Source: Rhabdophis nuchalis
Lineage: Eukaryota > Chordata > Lepidosauria > Squamata > Natricidae
DNA length: 64,000 nucleotides
Reading direction: 5' to 3'
Assembly: GCA_039707465.1 (NCBI GenBank)
Contig: CM077646.1
Coordinates: forward strand, 79,136,715 to 79,200,714
The notes under the pieces are model-generated. The model saw only the letters and a list, made by a program, of their open reading frames with translations, was not told where the DNA came from and made no database searches. Shown here one piece after another: positions 1 through 10,419 of this stretch. The position numbers were made by a program, and so were the translations under genes. Numbering within the stretch: position 1 is the first letter of the stretch; each line of letters begins with the position of its first letter.

Positions 1-582
1 ATAAAAATTGTATTACGTTTTTAAAAAATAGTAGGAAATGCTTCATAATGCCTTTCAATTTTTTCCGCTTTGAATGGTCTAAAATAGATCTCTTTCAAGC
101 TGTTATTATTCCATAGAAATTGACCTACTTCAAGTTCCAGGGTCATTCTGTAAGGAGTAGAAATAGAATTGTAGGTGAATTTCAGGGAAAGTTGGTCAAA
201 CTGTCAAGCATAGAAAAAGTTATTTGATTGATCTACCACCAGAAGAGTAGGATGGAATATGATAAACCTATTAAGGCAGGTTTTCTCAAAATGCAGGCTG
301 TGGCTTGCCAGTGGGGAAGAAGTCTTAAAGCATTAGATGAAGTGTCACTGTACAATGATTTCCTTAGAAGTTCTTTCTGAACAAGCTTACTAGTTTCATC
401 CAAAGGAATGCTGAATATAAAGCAGTGTGGTGTTAAGAGTATTATTTTTGTTTAATTGTATAAAGTTTAGCAAGCTATGACTTTATATTCTATATATGAA
501 CTTTTAAAAATGTGATATTAATGCAGACTTTGGATAAATATACAAATGGGAACCAACTTTCAATATACTTTCTTTTGCATAG
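1..582 (+). other. FAM120A upstream intron, 3' part
   Basis: AT-rich unique-looking sequence leading to the acceptor at 581-582. I see no repeat, ORF or RNA gene. Confidence 0.7.
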
Positions 583-829
583 GTTGCACAAAGTATTGAA
601 GATCACCATCAAGAAGTAATTGGTTTTTGCCGAGAAAAAGGCTTTCATGGCTTGGTTGCATATGATTCAGATTATGCATTGTGCAACATCCCTTACTATT
701 TCAGTGCCCATGCCCTAAAACTGAGCCGTAATGGAAAAAGCCTCACAACAAGCCAATACCTGATGCATGAAGTTGCCAAGCAACTGGACCTGAATCCAAA
801 TCGGTTTCCTATTTTTGCTGCTCTTTTAG
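583..829 (+). CDS. FAM120A: FAM120A, internal exon (1st in window), N-terminal XPG/PIN-like region
   Basis: Encodes 82 residues plus one base (phase 0 in, phase 1 out). The acceptor is a pyrimidine-rich tract ending GCATAG before GTTGCACAAAG; the donor is TTTTAG|GTAGGT. The segment (VAQSIEDHHQEV...NRFPIFAALL) matches the XPG-N/PIN-like N-terminal part of FAM120A, roughly residue 160 onward by memory of the mammalian protein, and contains the AYDSDYALCNIPYY stretch typical of this family. FAM120A is a cytoplasmic RNA-binding scaffold that links Src-family kinases to PI3K under oxidative stress (established for mammals). The exon carrying the start codon is not in the window. The paralogues FAM120B/C are less likely because the middle exons match FAM120A. 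Confidence 0.93.
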
Positions 830-1174
830 GTAGGTAAAATAACATATGGTAATCTGTATGTACATGTGTGTGTATGTATTCTGAAAATTTGTTAAAGGGA
901 GACTTCTATGTTTGTAATCATAAAAGCCCTGAAAATATCCTGAAAAATTCTATTAAATCCATGTTTTAGCTATTTGGAAATCAGCCCAATTTAATTGGGA
1001 AATTGTCACGCCAAAATTTTCATATCACTTAATTGAATGTTATATGAAATGTACATGGAATTTAAATTTTCTGAACTTAATTGGATGATATTGACAGGTA
1101 CAATAATTATTATGAATGAATAAAGCTTACTAGAGAGAAAATTTTAGTTCTAGATACTTTTAAAATGGATAGCA

Positions 1175-2382
1175 TGTATGTTTAAATTTAAAAAAAAATT
1201 TTTTAAAAAAAAAATAAAACAAGAATACAAAAAGAAAAAACCATCATTCTACATTGTATCCTTTGGAAAGTATGTCGACTGGTTACGCATAACTCTTGTG
1301 CGTTTCTAGAACCATCATTGCTCATAAATAATCTCAACTTATAGATTTTAAATAAAAAAATTCATTATATATCTTAATATCATTATACCAGAATTCTCCT
1401 CTAATATTCCATATTTAGCCTGTCGTCTTCTTCAGACAAATCTTACTTAAACATAACCACATAATGGCATTCATTGTCTATTCCAAAAAAAAAAAATCTC
1501 CCCTGGTATTTCATCCTGGAAACGTATTCTGCATAGAAATCATGTTGCTTCTAGCCCCCTTTTTATTAAACAATATCCATTAATATTCCTTAATAGTTAA
1601 CTAAAAATCTTTTAGCATTTATATCCAACCTGATAAACATACACTCATTCCCATAGGTACATACCTACGTACATACATAAATGAATGCATACTTACACAT
1701 ATATGTATATGTTATCTATTATTATTCCATTGCTCTTATTATGACTCATTTTTTATTAACTGGTAGTTCTCCAATAGCAATCTAAAACAGTCTAGAGTTT
1801 GCTAAAATTCTCCCCTATTTTGTTAAAACAACATCCATCAACATTCCTACGTGGTTAACTAAAAGTCTTATTGTTTATGTCCAACCTCCTACTCATGCAT
1901 ACATACACATACATACATAGATACATATCATTAAACTATACCATTATCATTAGTTACTCTTATTGTAGATAATTATTTACTAACTAATAATCCTTCAATG
2001 ACAATCTAAAACAATCTATGACATACTAAATTTCTATTTATTAGTCATCAAAGGATGGCTAATCTTTAATTATCAACATGTATTGTCAGCCAGTGTCTTT
2101 CCAGTAGCGAGGTGAACTTATTTCTTTTGCCATTTGTGGCTCCAGTCTCTTTTTATTCTTTCCAGGTTTCTTATAGACTTCTTTTTGCACTTTATTGTCC
2201 AGTATCGCTCTCAAATATTACCCCTGTGACCAGCAAGGCTTTGTCTTCCTTGTCGCCGTCCCTCCAGGACAGTTTAGGTCTGAATGGACCAAGGGGCAGC
2301 AAAATGTCAACGGAGGTCTCAGAGCGCTGAGACCCCGCGTTGTGCCGACGCAATGCAGGCTCCTCCCTCTCCTGTATGTTTA
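1175..2382 (-). repeat. Unassigned interspersed repeat with internal duplication, bounded by a 10-bp direct repeat
   Basis: TGTATGTTTA occurs at 1175-1184 and again at 2373-2382, flanking a block that starts A-rich and ends GC-rich (about 2230-2370). Inside, a subunit recurs in diverged form at about 1565-1740 and 1825-1960 (ATCCATYAAYATTCCT, GTTAACTAAAA, TATGTCCAACCT, then CATACATAC runs). The composition suggests an antisense retroelement with a GC-rich 5' end. No protein motif allows a family call, and the direct repeat could be a target-site duplication or chance. Confidence 0.4.
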
Positions 2383-2999
2383 GAAAATTTTAATGTCCTA
2401 TAAAATAATTTTAGAATAAAATAAGAGAAACGGAATCAACAAAATAAGAACTCTATTAAAATAGAAATTCTTAGAAGAGTTAGTGGCTACAGATGTGTGG
2501 GATTTTGTCCTGATTGAGCAGTGAAAAAGACAGGAGAATGCTGCTTTGCATGCAGCCCAAATTACTGTTTGATTTGGAGTTGGGTGTAACTGCCCAAATG
2601 TTACTTATTTAGCTAGAAATTAAAGCATTTTATTCACTACAGTATATTCTGGTTGACACTTAGTAAAATGTCCTACATATTACAGTCCTACTTATGAATA
2701 GCTTAATTTTAATAAAAACCTAACTGAGTAGGATCAGAAATAGAATGGGGATTCCAACTATATGTAAATGCTAAGGTAATTACTAAGCTTATTCTAGTAT
2801 ACACAGCAGCAAATTTGTATACACATAGAGTACCTAGGAAATTGAGACAATGATTTAGCTTGCACATAATGTTAATCAAGATGTATTTGTTTGCATATAA
2901 TTTATTTGAAGATTTCAAATGGTAGTTTATTGTTACCAATAAATCCTAATTTTAAATCATGGTTTCAAGTTATTTGTCAGCCTTATGAGGACCTGATAG

Positions 3000-3036
3000 G
3001 AATAGCAATAGCACTTATATACCGCTTCACAGTGCC
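3000..3036 (-). repeat. SINE 3'-tail fragment (same tail as the SINE at 21.2 kb)
   Basis: Read on the minus strand this is GCACTGTGAAGCGGTATATA then AGTGCTATTGCTATT, the same tail as the SINE at 21246-21490. No SINE body can be followed beyond it. Confidence 0.55.
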
Positions 3037-4474
3037 ACCACACAACCAAATGAGATAATTCTACTTTATTGTAAGGTCACAGCAGAATCTTGTTTGTCTG
3101 AGAGTACACCCTCGTCTCTTTATAGCCCTAAAACTAGGCAGGAGCTCATTGAGTCTTATGCCCTACTCACATCCCTGCTGTGACCAGCTACCTTTTATCT
3201 GACTGTTCCCTTAGTTGCCCTGTGTCCAAAAGGTTATTCTCACATACCATTATACTTCATTGATGGACTTATTTATTGACAGTATTTGTTAATATTGTAG
3301 CCCACCCTAATCAATAATAATTCTGGGCAACAGTAGCATATCATAAACTTCAAAATTCAAATTATGCAACAGTGAAAGTCTTTAAGTGATGATAGAGTGC
3401 TAGATTCAATGAAAGATTGAAAGCATCCCAAATTGCTTTAACTTGCTTATGGAATATAAGGAGAGTTGGGACTGATATACTTCTTGGAGAAGGATATCTC
3501 ATTTAAGTAGAGAGCATCATTGAAAAGGCCTACTGTCAGATTTGCATATTCTGTTCCTTATGAGGAGAAAGAACACGTTCTAAATGTTCTTACCACAGAC
3601 TAATTCTATTTGGACAAGGCTCACACAAATTACAAAACAATTAGCCAATTCACAGAAAATAAATCAGTGATGCTTAGAAAAACTTTTTATTTATAAAAAT
3701 ATGGTTCAAACGCATACATAAATATATTCTGTACAAAATAAGAAAAAGGCACTCATGCATCCTAAACACAAAGACAGCCCTTTCTGCTCCATACTAAGAG
3801 AGTCATCCTACAAATACACCCTCTAACAGACTCTGGTTCATATTGTTTGAGTAACCAATTAGTATTGGCAAAAAAGATACAGGGAAACATCTTAAATCAA
3901 TTTAAATCAATGTTGTTTAGCGCTTGAATGTAGGCAAGCATCCACCACAAAACTGGATATATCCAAAGATTTTTCTCAAATCAATCAGTCCTTCAATTTT
4001 CTATTTTAAAAGATGAAGACAAGAATGATAACTGGTTGATGCTATCAGCAAAGAGAATATGGAACCTCTAGAAAAGATATGTTGTACAATGTAGCTTACT
4101 TTGTGACTATAGTTAGTATAAGGATCGAAAGCTCTTGTCTTTAGAAGTTGCCCATAGCAGCAGTGATACTGTATATACTTTTTCCTGGCATAGCGACGCC
4201 ATCTGGGTTACTGAATTTAGCATTAGTCAGTAATGTATTTTTATTTAGCTGTTTTCCACAAGAAAATGAGGATCAAGAAATGTTTCAATACAGGATTTCC
4301 TGACTAAAAAGACTGGATTTGAAGATATCATTGGCTCCGGTATCCCTATCAAATATACTGTATTGTTTAAACAAAAGTGGATTTTTTGTTCAATTGATAA
4401 GGTTTACCACCCAGTGCACAATTTCTTTCACTTTTAGGAATGCTTGCATCAAAAATGTAGCATTCCATCTTATT

Positions 4475-5025
4475 TCAATCTTGATCACTTAACTCTGTGT
4501 TTTTCCAACAATTGCCAAGAACTTTGATGGAAGTAGTTGGTAATATTTCAGTATGTTTTGATATGACTGAAAGTACTGATTCAGCAACTTTTATATTTGT
4601 TTTTCCCCCCAAAACTGGAACATCTTTGTCAGTGAACTTAAGTGTGTTGTGTATTGTATTCATTATCATAATCATCAACCTCATAATTACAGATGAGTGA
4701 TTGCCTGGCTAGCCATTTAGCTGATATTTACATTTTCTGAGATAGGTCTGTCTTTATTTTGCTTTCTGCCTTTTAGTGTGACCCAAAACTCTGACAGAAA
4801 AGTTCTTACAAGAGAGGAAAGCAAGATTGCAGTTGATATCAGTATTTTACCATCTGAACCTACACTGTTGCATCTTAACCTGTTCGCATGGTAGAACAAC
4901 AGTACCATAATGAAACTATGAATATCATCACATGTTTTAATCAGATAGAGTTTTGGGATGTCAACATAAATGTTGAACATCAGCATTTCATCTTTGTTTA
5001 TTGACAGTGTTGGAAATTTATCCAT
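4475..5025 (-). other. Unassigned antisense coding-like stretch, probably a decayed element
   Basis: Two minus-strand open stretches lie close together (102 codons from 5025, 69 codons from 4684). They are not low-complexity and read like protein (for example DGKILISTAILLSSL and LPTTSIKVLGNCWKN). I recognise no domain. No splice or start context supports a live gene. A decayed transposase or retrogene is possible, as is chance. Confidence 0.2.
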
Positions 5026-5767
5026 TAATTCCAGAAGTATGGGTAGATCAGATATTGGAATGGTTCTATGCTATGCTGCCTGTTCTACCCATAATTTAAA
5101 TTTTGGTATATCACCACACAGAAGTAAAAGGGAAAAGGGAGGTTTGTGTTTCTCGTTTCCTGCTTCTTTCCTGTTAAAATGTTTACACATCTTAGAATGG
5201 TTCATTTTTTTTGTCTTGGTGAATTATAGAATATCTTCACATTCAATTTTTGTTTTATGGTTGTTACTTTCGTTGTAACAGAAGCAGAGCCCTGATTTTA
5301 CATTCTCTAGCTTAGGAATTGTTTAATTTGGTTGAAGTGGTCCTTGTACCAAGTAATGTCTGAAGATCTTAACACCTAAACAAGATTATTTGGAAATAGG
5401 TTTCTGTTACAGGGATTTTACTTTCAGATAAATACAGTATATATAAGAATTAGAAGTGGTAATAGAAAAATATAGATTAATTATGTCTATTAATAAAATG
5501 GAATTCCATGATTTGGGAGTAGAATTTGAAGCTAATCTTTTTTAAAAACCCTATCCGGCTTCATTAATTCCAAACACTTATTTAAGTTAATGCATATGTG
5601 GAGATTCATCTATCTATATAAACATACTATTTAAAATAAATTGCATTCACATTCTTACAGTTTTAAAAGTTACATTGATCCTGGTTTTAGTACTGTAAAA
5701 TAGGATATTTTAATTTTCCGGATACTGATGTAATTCACATGGGCATGTATTGTATTGTATATTTTAG

Positions 5768-5850
5768 GTAATCACATTCTACCTGATGAAGATTTGGCTT
5801 CATTTCATTGGAGTTTACTTGGTCCAGAACATCCACTGGCCTCTCTTAAG
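5768..5850 (+). CDS. FAM120A: FAM120A, internal exon (2nd in window)
   Basis: 83 bases: the first two complete a Gly codon split from the previous exon (G|GT), followed by 27 codons (NHILPDEDLASFHWSLLG then PEHPLASLK). The acceptor is ATATTTTAG|GTAATC and the donor CTTAAG|GTAGAA; it ends in phase 0. It continues the conserved block after the XPG-like region. It is followed by an unusually long, transposon-filled intron of 30.9 kb. Confidence 0.93.
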
Positions 5851-6026
5851 GTAGAACTTCAATACAATTTGTTTCATTTTGAAAAATAAATAACAGGATA
5901 CAAATAATCTATAATGTGAAGCATCTTTTATTATTTTTGGATGTTTCCTGATAAATAGTCTATTTAATTAGAAGTGACAAAGACTGATAGAGTACTAATG
6001 TCGAGATAACAGATTAAACTGAGTAT

Positions 6027-6485
6027 CCTGCCCCATGCATCCGTTCGGCCGATTCGCTCCCACAGAGAGGGACTTCTCCGGGTGCCGTCCGCTAGGCAAT
6101 GCCAGCGGGCGATGCCCATGGGAAGGGCCTTCTCTGTGATGGACCCGACCCTTTGGAACGACCTGCCCCCCGATATTAGAACCACCACGGACCTCCGCTC
6201 CTTCCGCCAAAAAGTAAAGACATATCTGTTCCATCAGGCCGGCCTGGCCTAATCTCTGTTCCTCGTCCCAGTCTGTAGCTTAAATTGTTTTAATTAGGTT
6301 TTAATTGGGATACAGTTTTAATGTTCTACAAATTTTTAGTACAGGGTTATTCGTTTAATTCGGTTTTAATTATGTATTTATTGTAATGTTTTATATGTTC
6401 TTAAGTTTCCTGTACACTGCCCCGAGTCCCTTCGGGGAGAGGGGGCGGTTTAGAAATTTGAATAAATAATAATAATAATAATAAA
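6027..6485 (+). mobile_element. 5'-truncated L2/CR1-clade LINE (C-terminal ORF2 and 3' UTR)
   Basis: It starts inside the ORF2 C-terminus (reads like [15 protein letters not shown]...LWNDLPPDIRTT, matching the full copy at 28.6-31.75 kb) and runs through the 3' UTR with the characteristic tail CTGCCCCGAGTCCCTTCGGG followed by a GAGAGGGGGCGGTTTAGAAA stretch. It ends in an (AAT)n microsatellite. Frame is largely kept over the short coding part, so the copy is not very old. Confidence 0.85.
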
Positions 6486-8139
6486 AACTGCAGTTGCTTG
6501 CTTTTAAGGATTTTTTGGCACACATACACTAATAGGGTGTTTTAAATCCTGTTTCTTCTCATTTCAGTTCTCATTCCTTCATTCTAGAACCAGCAGTACG
6601 TTTGGACCTTTTGGTTTTCACTTTTACTCTCTTTTCAGGGAGTCTTAAAAAATGTTTTCAAGTATACTGCAGTATATATATTTATAAAATACAAAATTTG
6701 AAATATTTGTCGAACTATAAACTTTTATGAAAATCCAAACTCTTTAAAAAAAGAGAGAGAGAGTGATTGTAGGTTGATGAACCAGAGTTCATAAAGTGGA
6801 AATTTGAAAGAACAACTGGAATGGGAAGAACTATGTTTATTGGATTTGACTGATTATGCCTCCTTTTTAATCTGGTTTGGCGGCTCAAAGATAAATTAAA
6901 TTAAAACATTTAAAGAATTTCTCCTGTTATCTATAAGCAACATTAAAAAAACCACACCAGTAAATTGGGGTTAGGCATGTTTCACAAATAATTTGGGAAA
7001 AGTTATTTGAGCCCTGTATGAAGACTGGCACCTATCTTCTGCTCATTAAAGAAGCCTATTGCTTTCTAGACTTCTAAGTAAATTTGAAGAAATTGCAGCT
7101 GTGTAGGAGTCATTCGGATTAAATGATTTTTTTTAAAGCAGCTGCAGCTTTCCCCCCATATCCTCATTAAGTAATTTGAGAAATTGTTATTTTAATGAGT
7201 AGCAGTAAAGTGCACAAACATTTTTTCTGAATTAGTTTTCAAAATATTCCTAATATGGCTAGTTGTTTAATTCAGATTTATAGAATTTTACCATCTTCTC
7301 AACTGAACATATTTTTTATAATAAAAGAAAGTATAGCAGGAACTGTAGATCCATGTATGGCTTTCAGATTCTCTCATTCCTTATTTAAATTTTTAAAATA
7401 CTCTTATGTTGAGTAATGATCATTAGTGCACTGTGGAAAACTTCCATTTCAAGAATGGCTTTTAAATAGGATATATGGAAAATACCACTTAATTATTAAT
7501 AATTGTGTGTTAACAATTACTTGAAAATAAGTACCGTATTTGCCGGCGTATAAGACGACTGGGCGTATAAGACGACCCCCCATCATTTCCACTCAAAATA
7601 TAGAGTTTGTTATATACTCCCCGTATAAGACTACCTCCTCTTCCACACACCTTCCACACACCAAATAAAACGTTTGACTGCTGGACAAATATCAACAATA
7701 CAATGACTGAAATTTGTTTCAATCCGTCCCTCATCACCCAATACTTCAAACTCCCGGCAAATTAATCTCTCCACAGGCCACATCACCCTGATTCTACCGA
7801 TTTCTTGGGGAAAAGGTGCAGAGCAGGCAGAGAAACGGTGAGGAGGGGGGTGGGTGGAAAGGAGCGATCCAAGGCCACATAGGAAAAGCCCCTGCCACCA
7901 GCTTCCCGGGAAAGCAACTCACCCACCCTTCCTTCTTTCCCTCCCCCCCCTCTTCCACCATATTACCAGGGTTTGGCAAGGGGTGAGGCGGAGAGGGGAG
8001 CAGCAGCAGCAGAGGCACATGCTTGGGCACGACAGCGACAAGATCGCTTGCCTGCTTACCGTCCAGCTCCCACGCTGCTGGTGCCGGGGGAGGAGGGATG
8101 CTTCCCCGTTCCCCTTGGCAACCAGGCCCTCCACTTCTG

Positions 8140-8945
8140 GATTCCCTTCCATTCCTTTCCATTCCTTTCCATTCCATTCCTTTCGATTCCCTTCCTTTCC
8201 ATTCCTCTCCTTTCCTTTCCATTCCTTTCCTTTCCATTCCTTTCGATTCCCTTCCTTTCCTTTCCATTCCTCTCCATTTCTCTCCATTCCTTTCCATTCC
8301 ATTCCTTTCGATTCCCTTCCTTTCCTTTCCATTCCTCTCCATTCCTTTCCATTCCTTTCCTTTCCATTCCTTTCCATTCCTCTCCATTCCTTTCGATTCC
8401 ATTCCTCTCCATTCCTTTCCTTTCCATTCCTTTCGATTCCCTTCCTTTCCTTTCCATTCCTCTCCATTCCTTTCCTTTCCATTCCTCTCCATTCCTCTCC
8501 ATTCCTTTCCTCTCCATTCCTCTCCATTCCTTTCCTTTCCATTCCTCTCCATTCCTTTCCTTTCCTTTCCATTCCTCTCCATTCCTTTCCATTCCTTTCC
8601 ATTCCTTTCCATTCCCTTCCTTTCCTTTCCATTCCTCTCCATTCCTTTCCATTCCATTCCATTCCTTTCCTTTCCATTCCTTTTGATTCCCTTCCTTTCC
8701 TTTCCTTTCCATTCCTCTCCATTCCTTTCCATTCCTCTCCATTCCTTTCCATTCCTTTCCTTTCCATTCCTTTCGATTCCCTTCCTTTCCATTCCTCTCC
8801 ATTCCTTTCCATTCCATTCCTTTCGATTCCCTTCCTTTCCTTTCCTTTCCTCTCCATTCCTTTCCATTCCTTTCCTCTCCATTCCTTTCCATTCCTTTCG
8901 ATTCCCTTCCTTTCCTTTCCATTCCTCTCCATTCCTTTCCTTTCC
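8140..8945. repeat. Pentanucleotide satellite array (ATTCC/TTTCC/TCTCC)n
   Basis: About 800 bases of 5-mers, mainly ATTCC and TTTCC with regular TCTCC, CGATT and CCTTCC variants forming higher-order 10-25 base patterns. It produces very long overlapping open frames on both strands that encode only Ser/Phe/Pro/Leu-rich or Lys/Arg/Glu/Gly-rich repeats. These are artefacts of the period and not genes. Confidence 0.97.
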
Positions 8946-9296
8946 TTCCTTCCATTGCCTCCCTCCCTCCCCCTCCCTCCCTTCTTTCCTTCCTTCCCTC
9001 TTCCCCTCCATCCCTCTTTCTTTTTCTTTCTTTCTTTCCTTCCTTCCTTCTTTCACTGCTCCCTTCCTCCTCCCTCCCCCTTCTTTCCTTCACTCCCTCC
9101 CTCCCACCCTCCATTCATCTTTTTCCCTATTTTTCTTTCTTTCTCCTTCTCTGTTTCTCTCTCTCTCTCTCCTCCCCCCCCCATCTGTCTCTGTGTGTGT
9201 GTGTGTGTGTCTCTGGGTGTGTGTCTGTTTCCCCCTCTCTCTCTTTCTGTCTCTCTAAGTCTGCCTCTCTGTGCGTCTGCCATTCTCTCCCTCCCT
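8946..9296. repeat. Polypyrimidine (CT-rich) low-complexity tract with short (GT)n
   Basis: Nearly pure pyrimidine on the plus strand (CCTCCCTCC, CTTTCTTTC, CTCTCTCT runs) with a GTGTGT block near 9192-9212. It continues directly from the pentanucleotide array inside the composite MITE. Confidence 0.95.
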
Positions 9297-9380
9297 CCAC
9301 CCGGGGAAGCAGTATGTCGGTTGCGGAGGTTATCCCGCAGCGAGCGGACAGAAGACCCAAGCTGCGGCTAGTGCAGGCAA

Positions 9381-9573
9381 GGAGGAGGGGCCAGCATGTC
9401 GACTGGGAAGGTTATCCCGCGGCGGGCGGGCGGGCGAAGGACCCAAGCTGCGTGCTGCCGAAGCCGTCCGGGGCTGGGCGTGCGGCGCCCGGATGGCTTT
9501 GGCGGCACGCAGCTTGGGTCCTTCGCCCGCCCGCTGCGGGATAACCTCCCCAGTCGAGATGCTGGCCCCTCCA
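9381..9573. repeat. GC-rich long inverted repeat (hairpin)
   Basis: The arm 9381-9467 (GGGGCCAGCATGTCGACTGG ... GGTTATCCCGC ... GGACCCAAGCTGCGTGCTGCC) is repeated inverted at 9485-9573 with few mismatches, around an 18-base spacer. A diverged direct copy of part of the arm precedes it at about 9311-9365. Confidence 0.85.
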
Positions 9574-9679
9574 GGAAGCCCCGGAAAGTGCAGGGCGCTG
9601 AGGTGGCCGTCGGAAGGAGGCATGGAGGCGCGCTCGCCCATCCTCTGCCCAGGGCGCTGCTCCCTCCTCGCCGGCCCTG

Positions 9680-9744
9680 CGGCCCGGTTCCTATGAAGCC
9701 GCGGACCGGCACCGGTCCGCGGACTGGGGGTTGGGGACCCCTGG
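9680..9744 (-). mobile_element. hAT-like element end (fragment)
   Basis: It contains the palindromic CGGACCGGCACCGGTCCGCG and ends GGTTGGGGACCCCTG; the complement begins CAGGGGTCCCCAACC, a typical hAT terminus. The other end is not identified in the surrounding palindromes. Confidence 0.55.
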
Positions 9745-9748
9745 TCTA

Positions 9749-10323
9749 ACAGACACACAGAGGGGGAAGAGAGAGGGGGAAGGAGGAAACCCTCCACAGC
9801 CACGTGGAGACGGCGTGGAGTCTCTGCGCGGCTGTGGAGGGTTTCCTCCTTCCCCCTCTCTCTTCTCCCTCTGTGTGTCTGTTAGACTCTGATTCCCTCC
9901 CCCCCCCCCGTCTTTCTACAGACACACAGAGGGAGAAGAGAGAGGGGGAAGGAGGAAACCCTCCACAGCCGCGCGGAGACGGCGTGGAGTCTCCGCGCGG
10001 CTGTGGAGGGTTTCCTCCCCCCTCTCTCTTCTCCCTCTGTGTGTCTGTTAGACTCTGATTCCCTCCCCTCCTCCCCGTCTTTCTACAGACACACAGAGGG
10101 AGAAGAGAGAGGGGGAAGGAGGAAACCCTCCACAGCCGCGCGGAGACGGCGTGGAGTCTCCGCGCGGCTGTGGAGGGTTTCCTCCTTCCCCCTCTCTCTT
10201 CTCCCTCTGTGTGTCTGTTAGACTCTGATTCCCTCCCCCCCCCCCCCCCGTCTTTCTCTCGCTCTGGGCAGAGAGCGAGAGAAAGACGGGGGGGAGGGAA
10301 TCAGAGTCTAACAGACACACAAC
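9749..10323. repeat. Three tandem ~168-170 bp units, each a long palindrome, plus a fourth foldback
   Basis: Units begin at about 9749, 9919 and 10087 with ACAGACACACAGAGGG, run through AGGAAACCCTCCACAGCC to a central GGAGACGGCGTGGAGTCTC, then repeat inverted to GTGTGTCTGTTAGACTC. Each arm is about 65 bases. A last foldback (about 10231-10315) has TTTCTCTCGCTCT and its complement around GGGCAG. Confidence 0.9.
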
Positions 10324-10419
10324 AGGACCTCGCGGATGACCCGGCGTATAAGACGACCCCCCCACTTGGAGGCATGTTTTTCGGGGCCAAAAAGTCGTCT
10401 TATGCGCCGGCAAATACGG

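Larger units (their letters stand above)
830..5767 (+). other. FAM120A intron (4.9 kb)
   Basis: Bounded by GTAGGT and TTTTAG. It contains a repeat block with internal duplication (1185-2372), a short SINE-type tail near 3000, and an unassigned antisense ORF pair (4475-5025). The rest is AT-rich sequence in which I see nothing. Confidence 0.8.
7534..10419. mobile_element. Composite TA-flanked MITE, 2.9 kb, carrying satellite and palindromes
   Basis: Flanked by TA on both sides. The left end CCGTATTTGCCGGCGTATAA is matched at the right by the inverse complement of CCGTATTTGCCGGCGCATAA, so the terminal inverted repeat is about 25 bp with one mismatch in those 20. The motif GTATAAGACGAC is repeated just inside both ends. 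The interior is exotic: a pentanucleotide array, CT-rich DNA, GC-rich palindromes and a hAT-like terminus. No transposase is present. TA duplication suggests Tc1/mariner-type mobilisation (inferred). Confidence 0.8.

Noticed and set aside
7794..9371. Very long open frames (up to 505 codons) on both strands
   Set aside because: They are produced by the pentanucleotide and polypyrimidine repeats; a 5-base period without stops leaves all frames open. The encoded proteins are pure Ser/Phe/Pro or Lys/Glu/Gly repeats with no gene context.
9197..9803. GC-rich open frames of 114-157 codons on both strands
   Set aside because: They lie in hairpin arms and mirror each other on opposite strands, as expected of palindromic GC-rich DNA. 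No splice or start context.
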